The notes beneath the pieces were generated by a model. It had not been told where the DNA came from. It worked only from the letters and a program-made list of their open reading frames with translations, and ran no database searches. Positions 43,064 through 52,135 of a stretch of 64,000 nucleotides of DNA are shown here, piece by piece. The first letter of the stretch is position 1, and every line of letters begins with the position of its first letter. Source of the stretch: Nocardia blacklockiae (lineage in GTDB: Bacteria > Actinomycetota > Actinomycetes > Mycobacteriales > Mycobacteriaceae); the NCBI RefSeq assembly GCF_015477355.1, contig NZ_JADLRJ010000017.1, positions 62,001 to 126,000 of the forward strand, in the 5' to 3' direction. Both the position numbers and the translations under genes were made by a program.

Positions 43064-43798
43064 ATGTCGCACAATCCGACCGTCATCGTCACCGGCGCCG
43101 CACACGGAATCGGCCGCGCCGTGGCCGAGCGGCTCGGCACCACGGGGGCCGGTGTCGTCGTCAACTACCGTTCCGATGCCGCGGCGGCCGAGTCCGTCGT
43201 GACCACCATCCGCGCCGCGGGCGGCGCGGCGACGGCGGTGCGGGCCGATGTCGCCGTGTCCGACCAGGTCCAGCGGCTGTTCGACGTCGCGCGCCGGGAC
43301 TACGGCGACCCGGACGTGGTGGTGCACTGCGCGGCCGTCACCCACTTCGCTCCGCTGGTCCAGACCACCGACGCCGATTACGACCGCGTTTTCGACGCCA
43401 ATTCCAGAGCCACGTTCGCCACGTTGCGCGCCGCGGCGGGGCAGGTGGTCGACGGCGGCCGGATCATCGTCGTTTCCAGTGGCGCGGCGGTGGTTCCGCG
43501 GGCGAACGCGAGCCTGTACGCCGCGAGCAAGGCCGCGGGCGACCAGCTGGTGCGGGTGCTGTCCACCGAACTCGCCGCCCGCCGGATCACCGTGAACAGC
43601 GTGCTCCCGGGACCGACCCGCACCGAAAAGGTCGTAGCCACAGTGGATTCCGATCGGATCGCGGCGATCGCCGCGGAGATTCCGCTGGGCCGGCTCGCCG
43701 AGCCCGGGGATATCGCCGATGTCGTCGCGTTTCTGGCTTCCGACGCCGGCCGCTGGATCACCGGCCAGGCCCTGCACGCCGGTGGTGGGATGTTCTGA
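43064..43798 (+). CDS. SDR-family NAD(P)-dependent oxidoreductase
   Basis: 244 residues from ATG 43064, with GGAG 6 nt upstream. The cofactor loop TGAAHGIG (near residue 10) and the second-strand NYRSDAAAA suggest NADP preference. The catalytic set is Ser in VVSSGAAVV, then YAASK. The late PLGRLAEPGDIADVVAFLASD and ITGQALHAGGGMF are the classic SDR end. It may be a 3-oxoacyl reductase or glucose dehydrogenase type; the substrate is unknown. The divergent AraC gene probably controls it. Confidence 0.93.
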   Translation: MSHNPTVIVTGAAHGIGRAVAERLGTTGAGVVVNYRSDAAAAESVVTTIRAAGGAATAVRADVAVSDQVQRLFDVARRDYGDPDVVVHCAAVTHFAPLVQTTDADYDRVFDANSRATFATLRAAAGQVVDGGRIIVVSSGAAVVPRANASLYAASKAAGDQLVRVLSTELAARRITVNSVLPGPTRTEKVVATVDSDRIAAIAAEIPLGRLAEPGDIADVVAFLASDAGRWITGQALHAGGGMF

Positions 43799-43803
43799 CC
43801 CGA

Positions 43804-44505
43804 TCAGCGCCGGATCGGGCGGAGGACGATTTCCGTGGGGTGGGCGTCGCGTGGCGTCCGTACCGCGTTGGCCACTGCTCGTGCCACCGTTGCGGGAGTG
43901 AGGAATTCGTTCGGGTTGTAGGTGCGGCCCTCGCCGGCGACGATGGCGCGCTGCATGTCGGTGTCGATGCGGCCGGGGTGGATCGAGGTGACGCGGAGGT
44001 CGGGCTCCTCCAGGCGGAGGGCGTCGCCGAAGGCGCGCAGGGCGAACTTGCTGGCGGCGTAGACGCCCCAGCCGGCGTTCGCGCGCAGGCCCGCGCCCGA
44101 ATTGATCAGCACCACATGGCCTTTCGCCGCGCGCAGCGCCGGGAGCAGCATGCGGGTCAACTCCGAGACCGCGATCACGTTGGCCTCCAGGGTGTTTCGC
44201 CACTGCTCCACCGAGGATTCCGCGACGGTGCCCAGTTCGGCGATCCCGGCATTGTGGACGAGGACGTCCAGGCGCTCGATGGGCGCGGTCGCGCGCGCTA
44301 CGGCCGCGTAGTCGGTCAGCTCCACCGGCCACCCCGTCGCCGTGGGCAATTCGGCCAGCACGGCGGTCAGCGACTCCGCCGAGCGCGCGCCGAGCAGCAG
44401 GTCGTGGGTGGGCGCCAGTTCGCGGGCTACGGCGGCGCCGAGCCCGCGGCTCGCCCCGGTGATCAGCGCGGTCGGTGTCGTCTCCGGAGAACTGGATGCG
44501 GCCAT
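43804..44505 (-). CDS. SDR-family oxidoreductase
   Basis: 233 residues from ATG 44505; ATG 44547 would cross the promoter. Cofactor loop TGASRGLGAAVA near residue 15, VHNAG (the SDR NNAG position) near 80, Ser in LINSGAGLRA and YAASKFAL catalytic pair. It lacks the usual GGG end of long-type members, consistent with short "unknown-function" SDRs of actinobacteria. It converges on the other SDR gene, 5 nt between stops; the two are not closely related in sequence. Confidence 0.92.
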   Translation of the reverse strand: MAASSSPETTPTALITGASRGLGAAVARELAPTHDLLLGARSAESLTAVLAELPTATGWPVELTDYAAVARATAPIERLDVLVHNAGIAELGTVAESSVEQWRNTLEANVIAVSELTRMLLPALRAAKGHVVLINSGAGLRANAGWGVYAASKFALRAFGDALRLEEPDLRVTSIHPGRIDTDMQRAIVAGEGRTYNPNEFLTPATVARAVANAVRTPRDAHPTEIVLRPIRR

Positions 44506-44511
44506 GCGAAC

Positions 44512-44517
44512 ACCGTA
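44512..44517 (-). promoter_or_regulatory. -10 box of leaderless promoter for SDR gene
   Basis: Minus strand TACGGT, 6 nt before ATG 44505. Confidence 0.4.
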
Positions 44518-44800
44518 ACCGGGTCCTCGCGGGCCACCGACCGGCATCCCGCTCGGTCGATCCCGGCGGCCGGTAACTCCCGCGGCCCGCGCGGCGATGC
44601 ACAGCGTGGTCGCTGTGAGCGAACAGTCACCGCTCCGGGTGGCGGCGTCCAGCGGCCGGGTGTATCAATCTCGGCAACCGGAATCACGAACCTAGGCGGA
44701 CAGCGTGAGAACTGCCGAACAGCAGCCGGCATCACACCGGACGACGGGCGCGGAGCCCGCGCAGCGCGCATACCTGAAGGTGACGTCGCAGAATGGGGGG

Positions 44801-46135
44801 ATGAACGGGCCCGGTTTCACACCGACACAACTAGCGGCCCGAGCCGCATACCTGCTTCGTGGCAACGATCTGGGAACCATGACCAGCGCCGCGCCGAAGC
44901 TGTATCCGCACATGTGGAGCTGGGACGCCGCGTTCGTCGCGGTCGGCCTGGCGCCGCTGAGCGTGGAGCGCGCCGTCGTCGAACTCGACACGCTGCTGTC
45001 GGCGCAGTGGAAGAACGGGATGATCCCGCACATCGTGTTCGCCAACGGCGTGGACGGTTACTTCCCCGGCCCGTCGCGCTGGGAGTGCCGCCGCCTGGCG
45101 GCCAACGCGCCGGACGGCCCCGACACCTCGGGCATCACCCAGCCGCCCGTGCACGCCATCGCGGTGCAGCGCATCCTCGACCACTCCCGGCGGCACGGCC
45201 GCACCACCCGCGCCGTCGCCGAGGAGTTCCTGAACCGGCGCTGGGTGGACCTGATGCGCTGGCACCGCTGGCTCGCCCATGCCCGCGACACCAAGCAGAA
45301 CGGCCGCATCACGCTGTATCACGGCTGGGAATCGGGGATGGACAATTCGCCGCGCTGGGATCGGGCCTACCAGAACGTGATCCCCGGCGACCTGACGCCC
45401 TACGAGCGCGCCGACATCACCCTGGTCGACCCGGCGCAGCGGCCCAGCGACCGCGAATACGACCGGTACCTGTGGCTCGTCGAGCAGATGCGCCGGTGCG
45501 GATACGACGATTTCCAGCTCGCCTCGACGATGAGCTTCGCGGTGGAGGACGTGTTCGTCACCGCGATCTTCGCGCTGGCCTGCGAGGTACTGGCCGGGAT
45601 CGGCGAGGACTACCGGCTCCCGAACGCCGACGTGCGCGAGCTGTACGAGTGGGCGGACTACTTCCGCGCGGGCGTCATCGCCACCACCGACGCGCGCACG
45701 GGCGCGGCGCGGGATTTCGATGTGCGACTGGGCCGCTGGATCACCACCGAGACCCTGGCCATGTTCGCGCCGCTGCTGTGCGGGGGCCTGCCGCGCGATG
45801 CCGAGCGCAGCCTGCTGCGGCTGTTCGAGGGCCCGCGCTTCTGCGGCCACCCGGACCTGCGCTACGCGCTGCCGCCCTCGACCTCGCCGGTGTCGAAGGA
45901 CTTCCGGGCGCGCGAATACTGGCGCGGGCCGGTGTGGCCGGTGATGAGCTGGCTGTTCTCCTGGGTGTTCGCCCGGCGCGGCTGGGCCGAACGGTCCTTC
46001 ATGCTGCGCGCCGAAGGGCTGCGCCAAGCCAGCGACGGCAGTTTCGCGGAGTACTACGACCCGTTTACCGGCAAGCCGCTGGGCAGCATGCAGCAGTCCT
46101 GGACAGCAGCTTCGGTACTCGACTGGCTCGGCTGA
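44801..46135 (+). CDS. ggh: Glucosylglycerate hydrolase (GH63)
   Basis: 444 residues from ATG 44801, matching the length of the M. hassiacum enzyme; ATG-less extension upstream to 44705 is possible but not needed. (alpha/alpha)6-barrel features: KLYPHMWSWDAAFVAVGL, HGWESGMDNSPRWD with catalytic Asp181, REYWRGPVWPVMSWL, and FAEYYDPFTG with Glu417 as catalytic base. Numbering agrees to within two residues with the characterised enzyme (Asp182/Glu419). It cleaves glucosylglycerate to glucose and glycerate, a compatible-solute turnover used after nitrogen stress. The glycerate kinase at 14.9 kb could use the product. Confidence 0.9.
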   Translation: MNGPGFTPTQLAARAAYLLRGNDLGTMTSAAPKLYPHMWSWDAAFVAVGLAPLSVERAVVELDTLLSAQWKNGMIPHIVFANGVDGYFPGPSRWECRRLAANAPDGPDTSGITQPPVHAIAVQRILDHSRRHGRTTRAVAEEFLNRRWVDLMRWHRWLAHARDTKQNGRITLYHGWESGMDNSPRWDRAYQNVIPGDLTPYERADITLVDPAQRPSDREYDRYLWLVEQMRRCGYDDFQLASTMSFAVEDVFVTAIFALACEVLAGIGEDYRLPNADVRELYEWADYFRAGVIATTDARTGAARDFDVRLGRWITTETLAMFAPLLCGGLPRDAERSLLRLFEGPRFCGHPDLRYALPPSTSPVSKDFRAREYWRGPVWPVMSWLFSWVFARRGWAERSFMLRAEGLRQASDGSFAEYYDPFTGKPLGSMQQSWTAASVLDWLG

Positions 46136-46247
46136 CCCGCCGAGATTTGGGACGAAGACCCGAATCCGCACATTCGGAGCAATCAACCGTCACGAAACCC
46201 AGCGAGGCCTGTGGTCACATCCCCCTCCGCTGCTTACGCTCGTAGCC

Positions 46248-46997
46248 ATGTATCGACGCACCGTGGCTCGTCCGAAAGTTCGTCGCACGCTCCTGGCCCT
46301 GCCCGCCCTGGCGACAGTCGGCATCCTGTCAGCTACCACCGTGGCATCCGCCGAGCCGACCGGCCCGGACGTCTCGTCGTGGCAGCACATCGACGGGCGC
46401 ATGATCAACTGGTTCGAGGTGAAGGCCTCGGGCAACCACTTCGCGATGGTGAAGGCGACCGAGGGGCTGACCTACGTCAACCCCTACTTCGTCCCCGACA
46501 GCGTGCTGATGCGCGCGGCCGGCGTCGCGCGCGGCACGTACCACTACGCGCACCCCGAGTTGCCGCCCGAACCGCAGGCCGCGCTCTACTCGACGGTGGT
46601 GCTGGGCCAGAACGGCCCGCTGGACCTGCCCCCGGTGCTGGACCTGGAGACCTCCGCGGGCCTGCCCCCGGCCGCGCTGATCGACTGGACCCACCGCTAC
46701 CTGAACACGGTGCAGGCACTCACCGGACGAGTCCCGATCATCTACACGTATCCGAACTTCTGGCGCACGGCCATGGCCGACACCAACGAGTTCACCGGCT
46801 ACCCCCTGTGGATTGCCGACTACCGCGGCAACGAACAGCCCGAGGTGCCCGGCGGGTGGCCTGCCTGGACCTTCTGGCAGACCACCGACTCCGGCCGCAT
46901 CCCGGGCATCGCGGGCAACACCGACGTCAACGTATACAGCGGCGCCCAAGGCGATTTCACGCGCTTCGCCAACATGCCGTCGTCGGGGAGCGGGTAA
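46248..46997 (+). CDS. Secreted GH25 muramidase (lysozyme)
   Basis: 249 residues. Signal peptide 1-35 with RR near the start and ASA cleavage site. Asp41 of PDVSSWQHIDG, then the catalytic acids in PVLDLETS (Asp132, Glu134), and the IYTYPNFWR and YPLWIADYR strands define GH25. WTFWQTTD and GNTDVNVYSG are the C-terminal strands. It should cut the NAM-NAG bond of peptidoglycan in the cell wall or medium. No binding modules are attached, so it is likely a housekeeping wall hydrolase. Confidence 0.95.
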   Translation: MYRRTVARPKVRRTLLALPALATVGILSATTVASAEPTGPDVSSWQHIDGRMINWFEVKASGNHFAMVKATEGLTYVNPYFVPDSVLMRAAGVARGTYHYAHPELPPEPQAALYSTVVLGQNGPLDLPPVLDLETSAGLPPAALIDWTHRYLNTVQALTGRVPIIYTYPNFWRTAMADTNEFTGYPLWIADYRGNEQPEVPGGWPAWTFWQTTDSGRIPGIAGNTDVNVYSGAQGDFTRFANMPSSGSG

Positions 46998-47012
46998 ACG
47001 GGGGCGGCCTAC

Positions 47013-47309
47013 TCAGTGCTCGTCGTAGTGTCCGTCGTGGGCGGCGTGGCGGCAGCCGTCGTGGATGTAGTCCACATGGTCGCCGTGCGGGACCGAGACG
47101 TGGCCGCAGCCTTCGCCGTGCACGTGGTCGTGGCCGGTGTGCTCGGTGTGGCCCGCCGACTCGCACTCGTCGAAGTGGTCGCCGTGCTCGCGGTGCAGAT
47201 GGCCGTCGTGCACATAGTCGACGTGGTCGCCGTGCGGGATCGACACGTGTCCACAACCCGGGCCGTGCACGTGGGTGTGGTCGGTGTGCGGAGCGTGTGC
47301 TGTGGTCAT
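47013..47309 (-). CDS. Histidine-rich metal-binding protein with internal duplication
   Basis: 98 residues from ATG 47309, over a quarter of them His, with many Asp, Glu and Gly. The block GCGHVSIPHGDHVDYVHDG (residues about 18-36) is repeated as GCGHVSVPHGDHVDYIHDG about 50 residues later. One Cys sits in each CGH, giving a Zn/Ni/Cu binding look. No signal peptide or membrane helix. Probably a cytosolic metal store or chaperone. Upstream it is separated from PhoX by 104 bp. Confidence 0.85.
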   Translation of the reverse strand: MTTAHAPHTDHTHVHGPGCGHVSIPHGDHVDYVHDGHLHREHGDHFDECESAGHTEHTGHDHVHGEGCGHVSVPHGDHVDYIHDGCRHAAHDGHYDEH

Positions 47310-47413
47310 CGAACTACTCGCTTTCCCTGTGGAATTTCCATGTCGAAAGACATCTGTGTCGATAACCACACATTAACAGGTGCGCATTAATCCACAGATC
47401 GCGCGCCGCGCCC

Positions 47414-49465
47414 CTACACGCCGATGGCGCCGCCGTCCTTCCACACCGCCACCACCGCAGGCCGCGGCTGGGACGTGCCGCCGTCGGGCCAGTGCGAGGC
47501 CGGCTTGTCCGCGGACGCGCCGTCGACCTCGCCCGGGTGCTGCACACACACCAGCACCCGCCGCTCGGTCACCACCGGTCCACAGGTCTCCGCGCCCTTC
47601 GGGACGGTGAGGAACTGCTTGGTCTCACCGCGGCGCTCACCCTCGAGGACCACCGAGAACAGGCCGTCGTTGGACTTCAGCGCGTTGCCGTCGGTGGCTA
47701 TCCACAGGTTGCCGTACGGGTCGAAGGCCAGGTTGTCGGGGCAGGAGATGGGGCTGACCCGGCTCTTGTCGAAGCCGCCGAAGTAGGTGTCGGCGGCCTT
47801 GGGATCGCCGCAGACCAGCAGCAGCGACCAGGTGAACGCGGTGCCGCGGTGATCGTCGGTGATCTCCAGGATCTGGCCGTTCTTGTTCTGGTTGCGCGGG
47901 TTCGCCTCGTCGGCGGCGGCCTTGCCCTCGGTGCCGCGGTTGCTGTTGTTGGTCAGCGCCACGTATACCTTGCCGGTCTGCGGGTTCGGCTCGAAGTCCT
48001 CGGGGCGGTCCATCTTGGTGGCGCCCACCTTGTCGCCGGCGATCCGGGTGAACACCGCGACCTCCTCGGCGGACATGCCCGCCACCATCGAGGTGCCCTT
48101 GCCGTCGGCACCGGTCTGCAGGATCGGAATCCACTGCCCCGTGCCGGTGAAACCCTTGTCCGCGGGCACCTTTCCGCTGCCGTCGACCTGATCCGGGTGG
48201 TCACCGGTCAGTTTCGCGACGTAGAGCGTGCCCTCGTCGAGAATGGTCATGTTGTGCTTGCGGCTGGCCGCGGTGTTGCCCGGCTCGATCTTCTTGGCGG
48301 AGACGAACTTGTACATGTACTCGAAGCGCTCGTCGTCGCCGGAGTAGGCCACCACGGTCCCGTCGGCGGTGACGTAGATATTGGCGGACTCGTGCTTGAA
48401 CCGGCCCAGCGCGGTGTGCTTGATCGGCGCGGCGGTGGGGTCCCAGGGATCGAGTTCGACGATGTAGCCGAAGCGGTTCGACTCGTTGGGCTCCTGCGCG
48501 ACGTCGAAGCGCTTGTCGAAACGCTCCCAGTGCCTGGGCATCTCGCCCTGGCCCGCGCCCGGATGGCCGAGGCCGTAGCGCTTGCCGCGATCCTGGGCGA
48601 CCGGGTTGGCCAGCACGCCGGCGAAGTACTGGTTGAAGTTCTCCTCGCCGGAAAGCACTGTGCCCCAGGGCGTCACGCCGCCCGAGCAGTTGTTCAGCGT
48701 GCCCAGCACGGTGGTGCCCGTCGGATCGGCGGAGGTCTTCAGGAAATTGCTGCCCGCCGCCGGTCCGGTGATCGTGAACTGCGTGGTGCCGGTGATGCGC
48801 CGGTTGTAGCGGCCGAGCACGGGCGTCAGCCGGCCCGAGCCGGATTCGCCCCGCACCTCCACGACCGAAAGCCCGTGCGCCGCAAGGCTGATCTCGAACT
48901 GCTCGCGGGTCGGCGCGTCCGGCACGTAGCCGGTGAACATGTGCGGCTCGGTGGTGTATTCGTGATTGACCACCAGCAGGTAGGAATTCGGCTGCCCCTC
49001 GATGGGCAGCAGCGCCGCGAAGTCGTTGTTGTAGCCGAACTGCTCGGCCTGTGCGGCCGCGGACTGCTTGGCGAAGTCGAAGGCGGGCGCGTCGGGCAGC
49101 ACCGGATCGCCCCAGCGGATGACCACCGTCTGCTGATAACCCTCGGGAGTCACCACGGCGTCCTGGGTGTTCGGCGCCACGGCAGTGAAGGCCGTGCCCG
49201 TGCCCGGACCGCTGTTGCCGACGGGCTTCGGCTCGTCGTCGCCGCAGGCCGCCAGCACCGTGCCCGCGCCGGCCGCCAGCACGACGGCCGCGCCGCCCCG
49301 CAACAGCCGACGCCGCGAGACCGCCGCGACGATGTCACCGAAGTACTCGTTGTCCGAGGTGTTGGGGACCTCGTGGAAACAGGCGTTGCCGCACTTGTAG
49401 GCACACGTCGTCGAGGAACGCGACGAGCGACCGTCGTGCGTCACGAACAGAGACAGGGGCTTCAT
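47414..49465 (-). CDS. phoX: PhoX-family phosphatase (DUF839), Tat-exported
   Basis: 683 residues from ATG 49465, with GAGGAG 9 nt upstream. The twin-arginine stretch SRRRLLRGG (51-53) and lipobox-like LAAC (Cys74) lie after an unusual 50-residue leader with three Cys (21, 25, 29). The PhoX beta-propeller includes GYNNDFAALLP, NHEYTTEPHMF, WGTVLSGEENFNQYF, ESANIYVTADGTVVAYSGDDERFEYMYKFVS and SCPDNLAFDPYGNLWIATDG. It is an Fe/Ca-dependent phosphatase that releases phosphate from organic esters outside the cell. Tat export with bound iron is typical. Confidence 0.92.
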   Translation of the reverse strand: MKPLSLFVTHDGRSSRSSTTCAYKCGNACFHEVPNTSDNEYFGDIVAAVSRRRLLRGGAAVVLAAGAGTVLAACGDDEPKPVGNSGPGTGTAFTAVAPNTQDAVVTPEGYQQTVVIRWGDPVLPDAPAFDFAKQSAAAQAEQFGYNNDFAALLPIEGQPNSYLLVVNHEYTTEPHMFTGYVPDAPTREQFEISLAAHGLSVVEVRGESGSGRLTPVLGRYNRRITGTTQFTITGPAAGSNFLKTSADPTGTTVLGTLNNCSGGVTPWGTVLSGEENFNQYFAGVLANPVAQDRGKRYGLGHPGAGQGEMPRHWERFDKRFDVAQEPNESNRFGYIVELDPWDPTAAPIKHTALGRFKHESANIYVTADGTVVAYSGDDERFEYMYKFVSAKKIEPGNTAASRKHNMTILDEGTLYVAKLTGDHPDQVDGSGKVPADKGFTGTGQWIPILQTGADGKGTSMVAGMSAEEVAVFTRIAGDKVGATKMDRPEDFEPNPQTGKVYVALTNNSNRGTEGKAAADEANPRNQNKNGQILEITDDHRGTAFTWSLLLVCGDPKAADTYFGGFDKSRVSPISCPDNLAFDPYGNLWIATDGNALKSNDGLFSVVLEGERRGETKQFLTVPKGAETCGPVVTERRVLVCVQHPGEVDGASADKPASHWPDGGTSQPRPAVVAVWKDGGAIGV

Positions 49466-49579
49466 TTCACATCGCTCCTCGCATGAACCGGCGATGCGCA
49501 CGCTAAACGCAATGCGCGAGCCGCAGGAGACGAACGAGTGAACATCCGACCAATTAGGCCACCCTCAGTGCGCGGCCGC

Positions 49580-50308
49580 TCACAGCACCTGGGACAGGAA
49601 CTGCCGCAGCCGCGGCGTCTCGGCGTCGTCGAATACCCGGTCCGGCGAACCGGATTCGACGACCGTGCCGCGGTCCATGAACACCACGCTGTCGGACACC
49701 GACCGGGCGAAACCCATCTCGTGCGTCACCACGATCATCGTCATGCCGCCCGACGCCAGCTCCGCCATCAGCGCCAGCACGCCCTTGACCAGCTCGGGGT
49801 CCAGGGCCGAGGTCGCCTCGTCGAACAGCATCAGCGCCGGCTTCATCGCCAGCGCCCGCGCGATCGCAACGCGCTGCTGCTGCCCGCCGGACAGGTTGCC
49901 GGGCCGGGCGTCGGCGCGCGCGGCCAGGCCCACGGCCTCCAGCTGTTCCAGCGCGACCGCGCGGGCCTGCTCCTTGGACAACCCGCGCAGCTTGCGCGGG
50001 CCGAGCGCCACATTGTCGAGGACGGTCCGGTGCGGGAACAGGTTGAAGTGCTGGAACACCATGCCGATGCGCTGGCGCAGCTTGTCCGGGTCGTCGCCGA
50101 GCACCGAGACGCCGTCGATCAGCACGTCGCCGGAATCCGGCTCGTACAGGCGGTTCAACACCCGCAGCAGCGAGGACTTGCCCGAACCGGACGGGCCGAT
50201 CACGGTCGTGGTCTTCCCGGCGTCGACGTGGATGTCGACCCCGCGCAGGATCTCGTTGCCGCCCAGCGTGAGTCGCAGGCCGGTGCCGGTGAGGGAGGAA
50301 CTGCTCAC
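49580..50308 (-). CDS. Amino-acid ABC transporter ATP-binding protein (GlnQ/HisP type)
   Basis: 242 residues from GTG 50308, overlapping the upstream gene's stop (GTGA). Walker A GPSGSGKSSL near residue 37, the PAAT-specific FQHFNLFPHRTVLDNV, signature LSGGQQQRVAIARAL, Walker B MLFDEATSALDPE, and the H-loop VTHEMGFAR. It energises the fused binding-protein/permease encoded upstream. The importer belongs to the polar amino acid family. Confidence 0.95.
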   Translation of the reverse strand: MSSSSLTGTGLRLTLGGNEILRGVDIHVDAGKTTTVIGPSGSGKSSLLRVLNRLYEPDSGDVLIDGVSVLGDDPDKLRQRIGMVFQHFNLFPHRTVLDNVALGPRKLRGLSKEQARAVALEQLEAVGLAARADARPGNLSGGQQQRVAIARALAMKPALMLFDEATSALDPELVKGVLALMAELASGGMTMIVVTHEMGFARSVSDSVVFMDRGTVVESGSPDRVFDDAETPRLRQFLSQVL

Positions 50309-52116
50309 GCTCCGCGTCCTTCCGTGATGGCGGCCTGTTCGACGGGCTCGGCCGGCTCCTCCCGGCGCCCGGTGCGCAGCCTGCGATCGATGTAGTTCAC
50401 CAGGTGGGTCAACGGAATGGTGAGCAGCAGGTAGACCAGGCCGGCGGCCACCAGCGGGGACAGGTTGCCGGTCTGGGCGTTGAGATCGCGCCCGACGGCG
50501 AACAGTTCGCGCTGCGAGGCCAGCAGACCCAGGAAGTAGATCAGCGACGAGTCCTTGATCAGCGCGATGAACTGGTTCATCAGCGCCGGCAGCACCCGGC
50601 GCACGCCCTGCGGTATCACCACCAGCGTCATCGCCTGCCGGTAGCCGAACCCGATGGCGCGCGCCGCCTCCAGCTGCCCGGCCTCCACCGACTGGATGCC
50701 GGACCGGAAGATCTCGCCGATGTACGCGGCGGCCAGCAGGGCCAGCGCGACCGCACCGAGCCAATAGGGATTGTTGCCGGTGACGTTCTTGACCACCGGT
50801 CCGATGCCCAGGCCGATCAGCAGGATGATCACCACCGCGGGCAGCCCGCGGAAGATGTCGGTGTAAACCCTTGCGGGCCAGCGCAACCAGCGGGTCCGCG
50901 AGATCCCCGCGACCGCCAGCACCATGCCGAGCAGGGTGCCGAGCACGCCCGAAACCAGCGCCAGGATCAAGGTATTCGGCAGACCGGTCTTGAACAGGTC
51001 GGGAAAAGCCTTGCGGTACAGCGACCAATCGAAGAACGTGTCCCGCAGCTGTTCGAGGGTCGACTTCGGGGCCGTCTGCGCGGCGCCCGTCCCCTGGTGT
51101 TCGGCCGCGATCTTGTCGAAGTCCGGCAGCTGCGGCATCGGAGCGGCCTTGGAGCCCGGCTTCCAGCCCGGCGGCAGGGTCCGCGGCGCCCAGTCGGAGT
51201 AGAGGCGGGCGTAGGTGCCGTCGGCGATGACCGCGTCCAGGCCCGCGTTGAGCGCGTCGATCAGCGGCTGGTTGTCCTTGCGCACCGCCCAGGCGGTGAA
51301 ATTGTCCAGGCTGAAGGTGTTCTGGGCGATCGAGGTGGCGTCACCGGGCTTGACCGCGCCGGTGGCCTGGGCGGACGGCGCCACCCAGGCGTCGATCTGG
51401 CCGGACTTCAGGTTGGCGTAGGCGGTGTTGTAGTCCGGGAACTTCACCGGATCGAGCTTCAGCGTGTTGACGACGTACTCGTCCTGCACCGTGCCCTGCA
51501 CGACGCCGATCCGTACGCCCGACTTCAGACCCGCGAAATCCTTGACGGTGCTGTCGTTGCGGACGACCAGCGAGAAGTAGCCGAAGTCGTAGCCGTTGGT
51601 GAAGCCGACCAGCTGACGCCGCGCGTCGGTGGTGGTGATGCTCGACGAACCGACGTCGAAGCGGCCGTTGGCCACCTGCGCCAGCAGGCCCGCGAACTCG
51701 GTGCCGGAGAACTCCACCCGCAGACCGAGTTTCGCGCCGATGGCCTTCAGCAGCTCGTTGTCGAAGCCGGTGAACACGCCTTGGCCGTTCACGCAGATGC
51801 TCGGCGGCGCGTCGGACAGCGTGCCGACGCTGAGCTTGCCCGGGCTGAGCAGGCCGAGTTTGCCGGTGTCGATCCGGTCCAGCGGAACGGTGTTCGGCGT
51901 GGTGAACCGGTCGGCACCGGCCTGGGCGCCGGTCGCCAGGTTGGCCGGGGCCGCCGACGCCGACTCGACGCCCGGCGGCGCGCACAGCCCGCTGCTTGCC
52001 GAGGAATTGCTGCTGTCCGAGCCGCAGGCCGTGAGGAACAGCAGGCTCACCACCGACAGCACCGCCAGCAGCGCACGGGGGCGTGACACGGGCAAACGGA
52101 CCATAGGCGAGAACAT
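50305..52116 (-). CDS. Fused substrate-binding protein and permease of a polar amino-acid ABC importer
   Basis: 603 residues. Lipobox LTAC (Cys31) precedes a binding-protein domain (about 60-320) with VGTLSDAPPSICVNGQGVFTG and FDVGSSSITTTDARRQLVGFT. A linker of 30-40 residues leads to a permease domain (about 370-590) with TDIFRGLPAVVIILLIG and the EAA-like GIQSVEAGQLEAARAIGFGYRQAM loop. Such SBP-permease fusions occur in glutamine importers (GlnP-like). Substrate not certain: glutamine or glutamate is likely by family. It overlaps the ATPase gene downstream. Confidence 0.92.
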   Translation of the reverse strand: MFSPMVRLPVSRPRALLAVLSVVSLLFLTACGSDSSNSSASSGLCAPPGVESASAAPANLATGAQAGADRFTTPNTVPLDRIDTGKLGLLSPGKLSVGTLSDAPPSICVNGQGVFTGFDNELLKAIGAKLGLRVEFSGTEFAGLLAQVANGRFDVGSSSITTTDARRQLVGFTNGYDFGYFSLVVRNDSTVKDFAGLKSGVRIGVVQGTVQDEYVVNTLKLDPVKFPDYNTAYANLKSGQIDAWVAPSAQATGAVKPGDATSIAQNTFSLDNFTAWAVRKDNQPLIDALNAGLDAVIADGTYARLYSDWAPRTLPPGWKPGSKAAPMPQLPDFDKIAAEHQGTGAAQTAPKSTLEQLRDTFFDWSLYRKAFPDLFKTGLPNTLILALVSGVLGTLLGMVLAVAGISRTRWLRWPARVYTDIFRGLPAVVIILLIGLGIGPVVKNVTGNNPYWLGAVALALLAAAYIGEIFRSGIQSVEAGQLEAARAIGFGYRQAMTLVVIPQGVRRVLPALMNQFIALIKDSSLIYFLGLLASQRELFAVGRDLNAQTGNLSPLVAAGLVYLLLTIPLTHLVNYIDRRLRTGRREEPAEPVEQAAITEGRGA

Positions 52117-52135
52117 TAGCCGGACACGTTACCCA

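Noticed and set aside
46180-46240. CRP/GlxR-type site before the GH25 gene
   Set aside because: TGTGGTCACA has the half-sites but the spacing is 2 nt rather than 6, so it does not fit the consensus.
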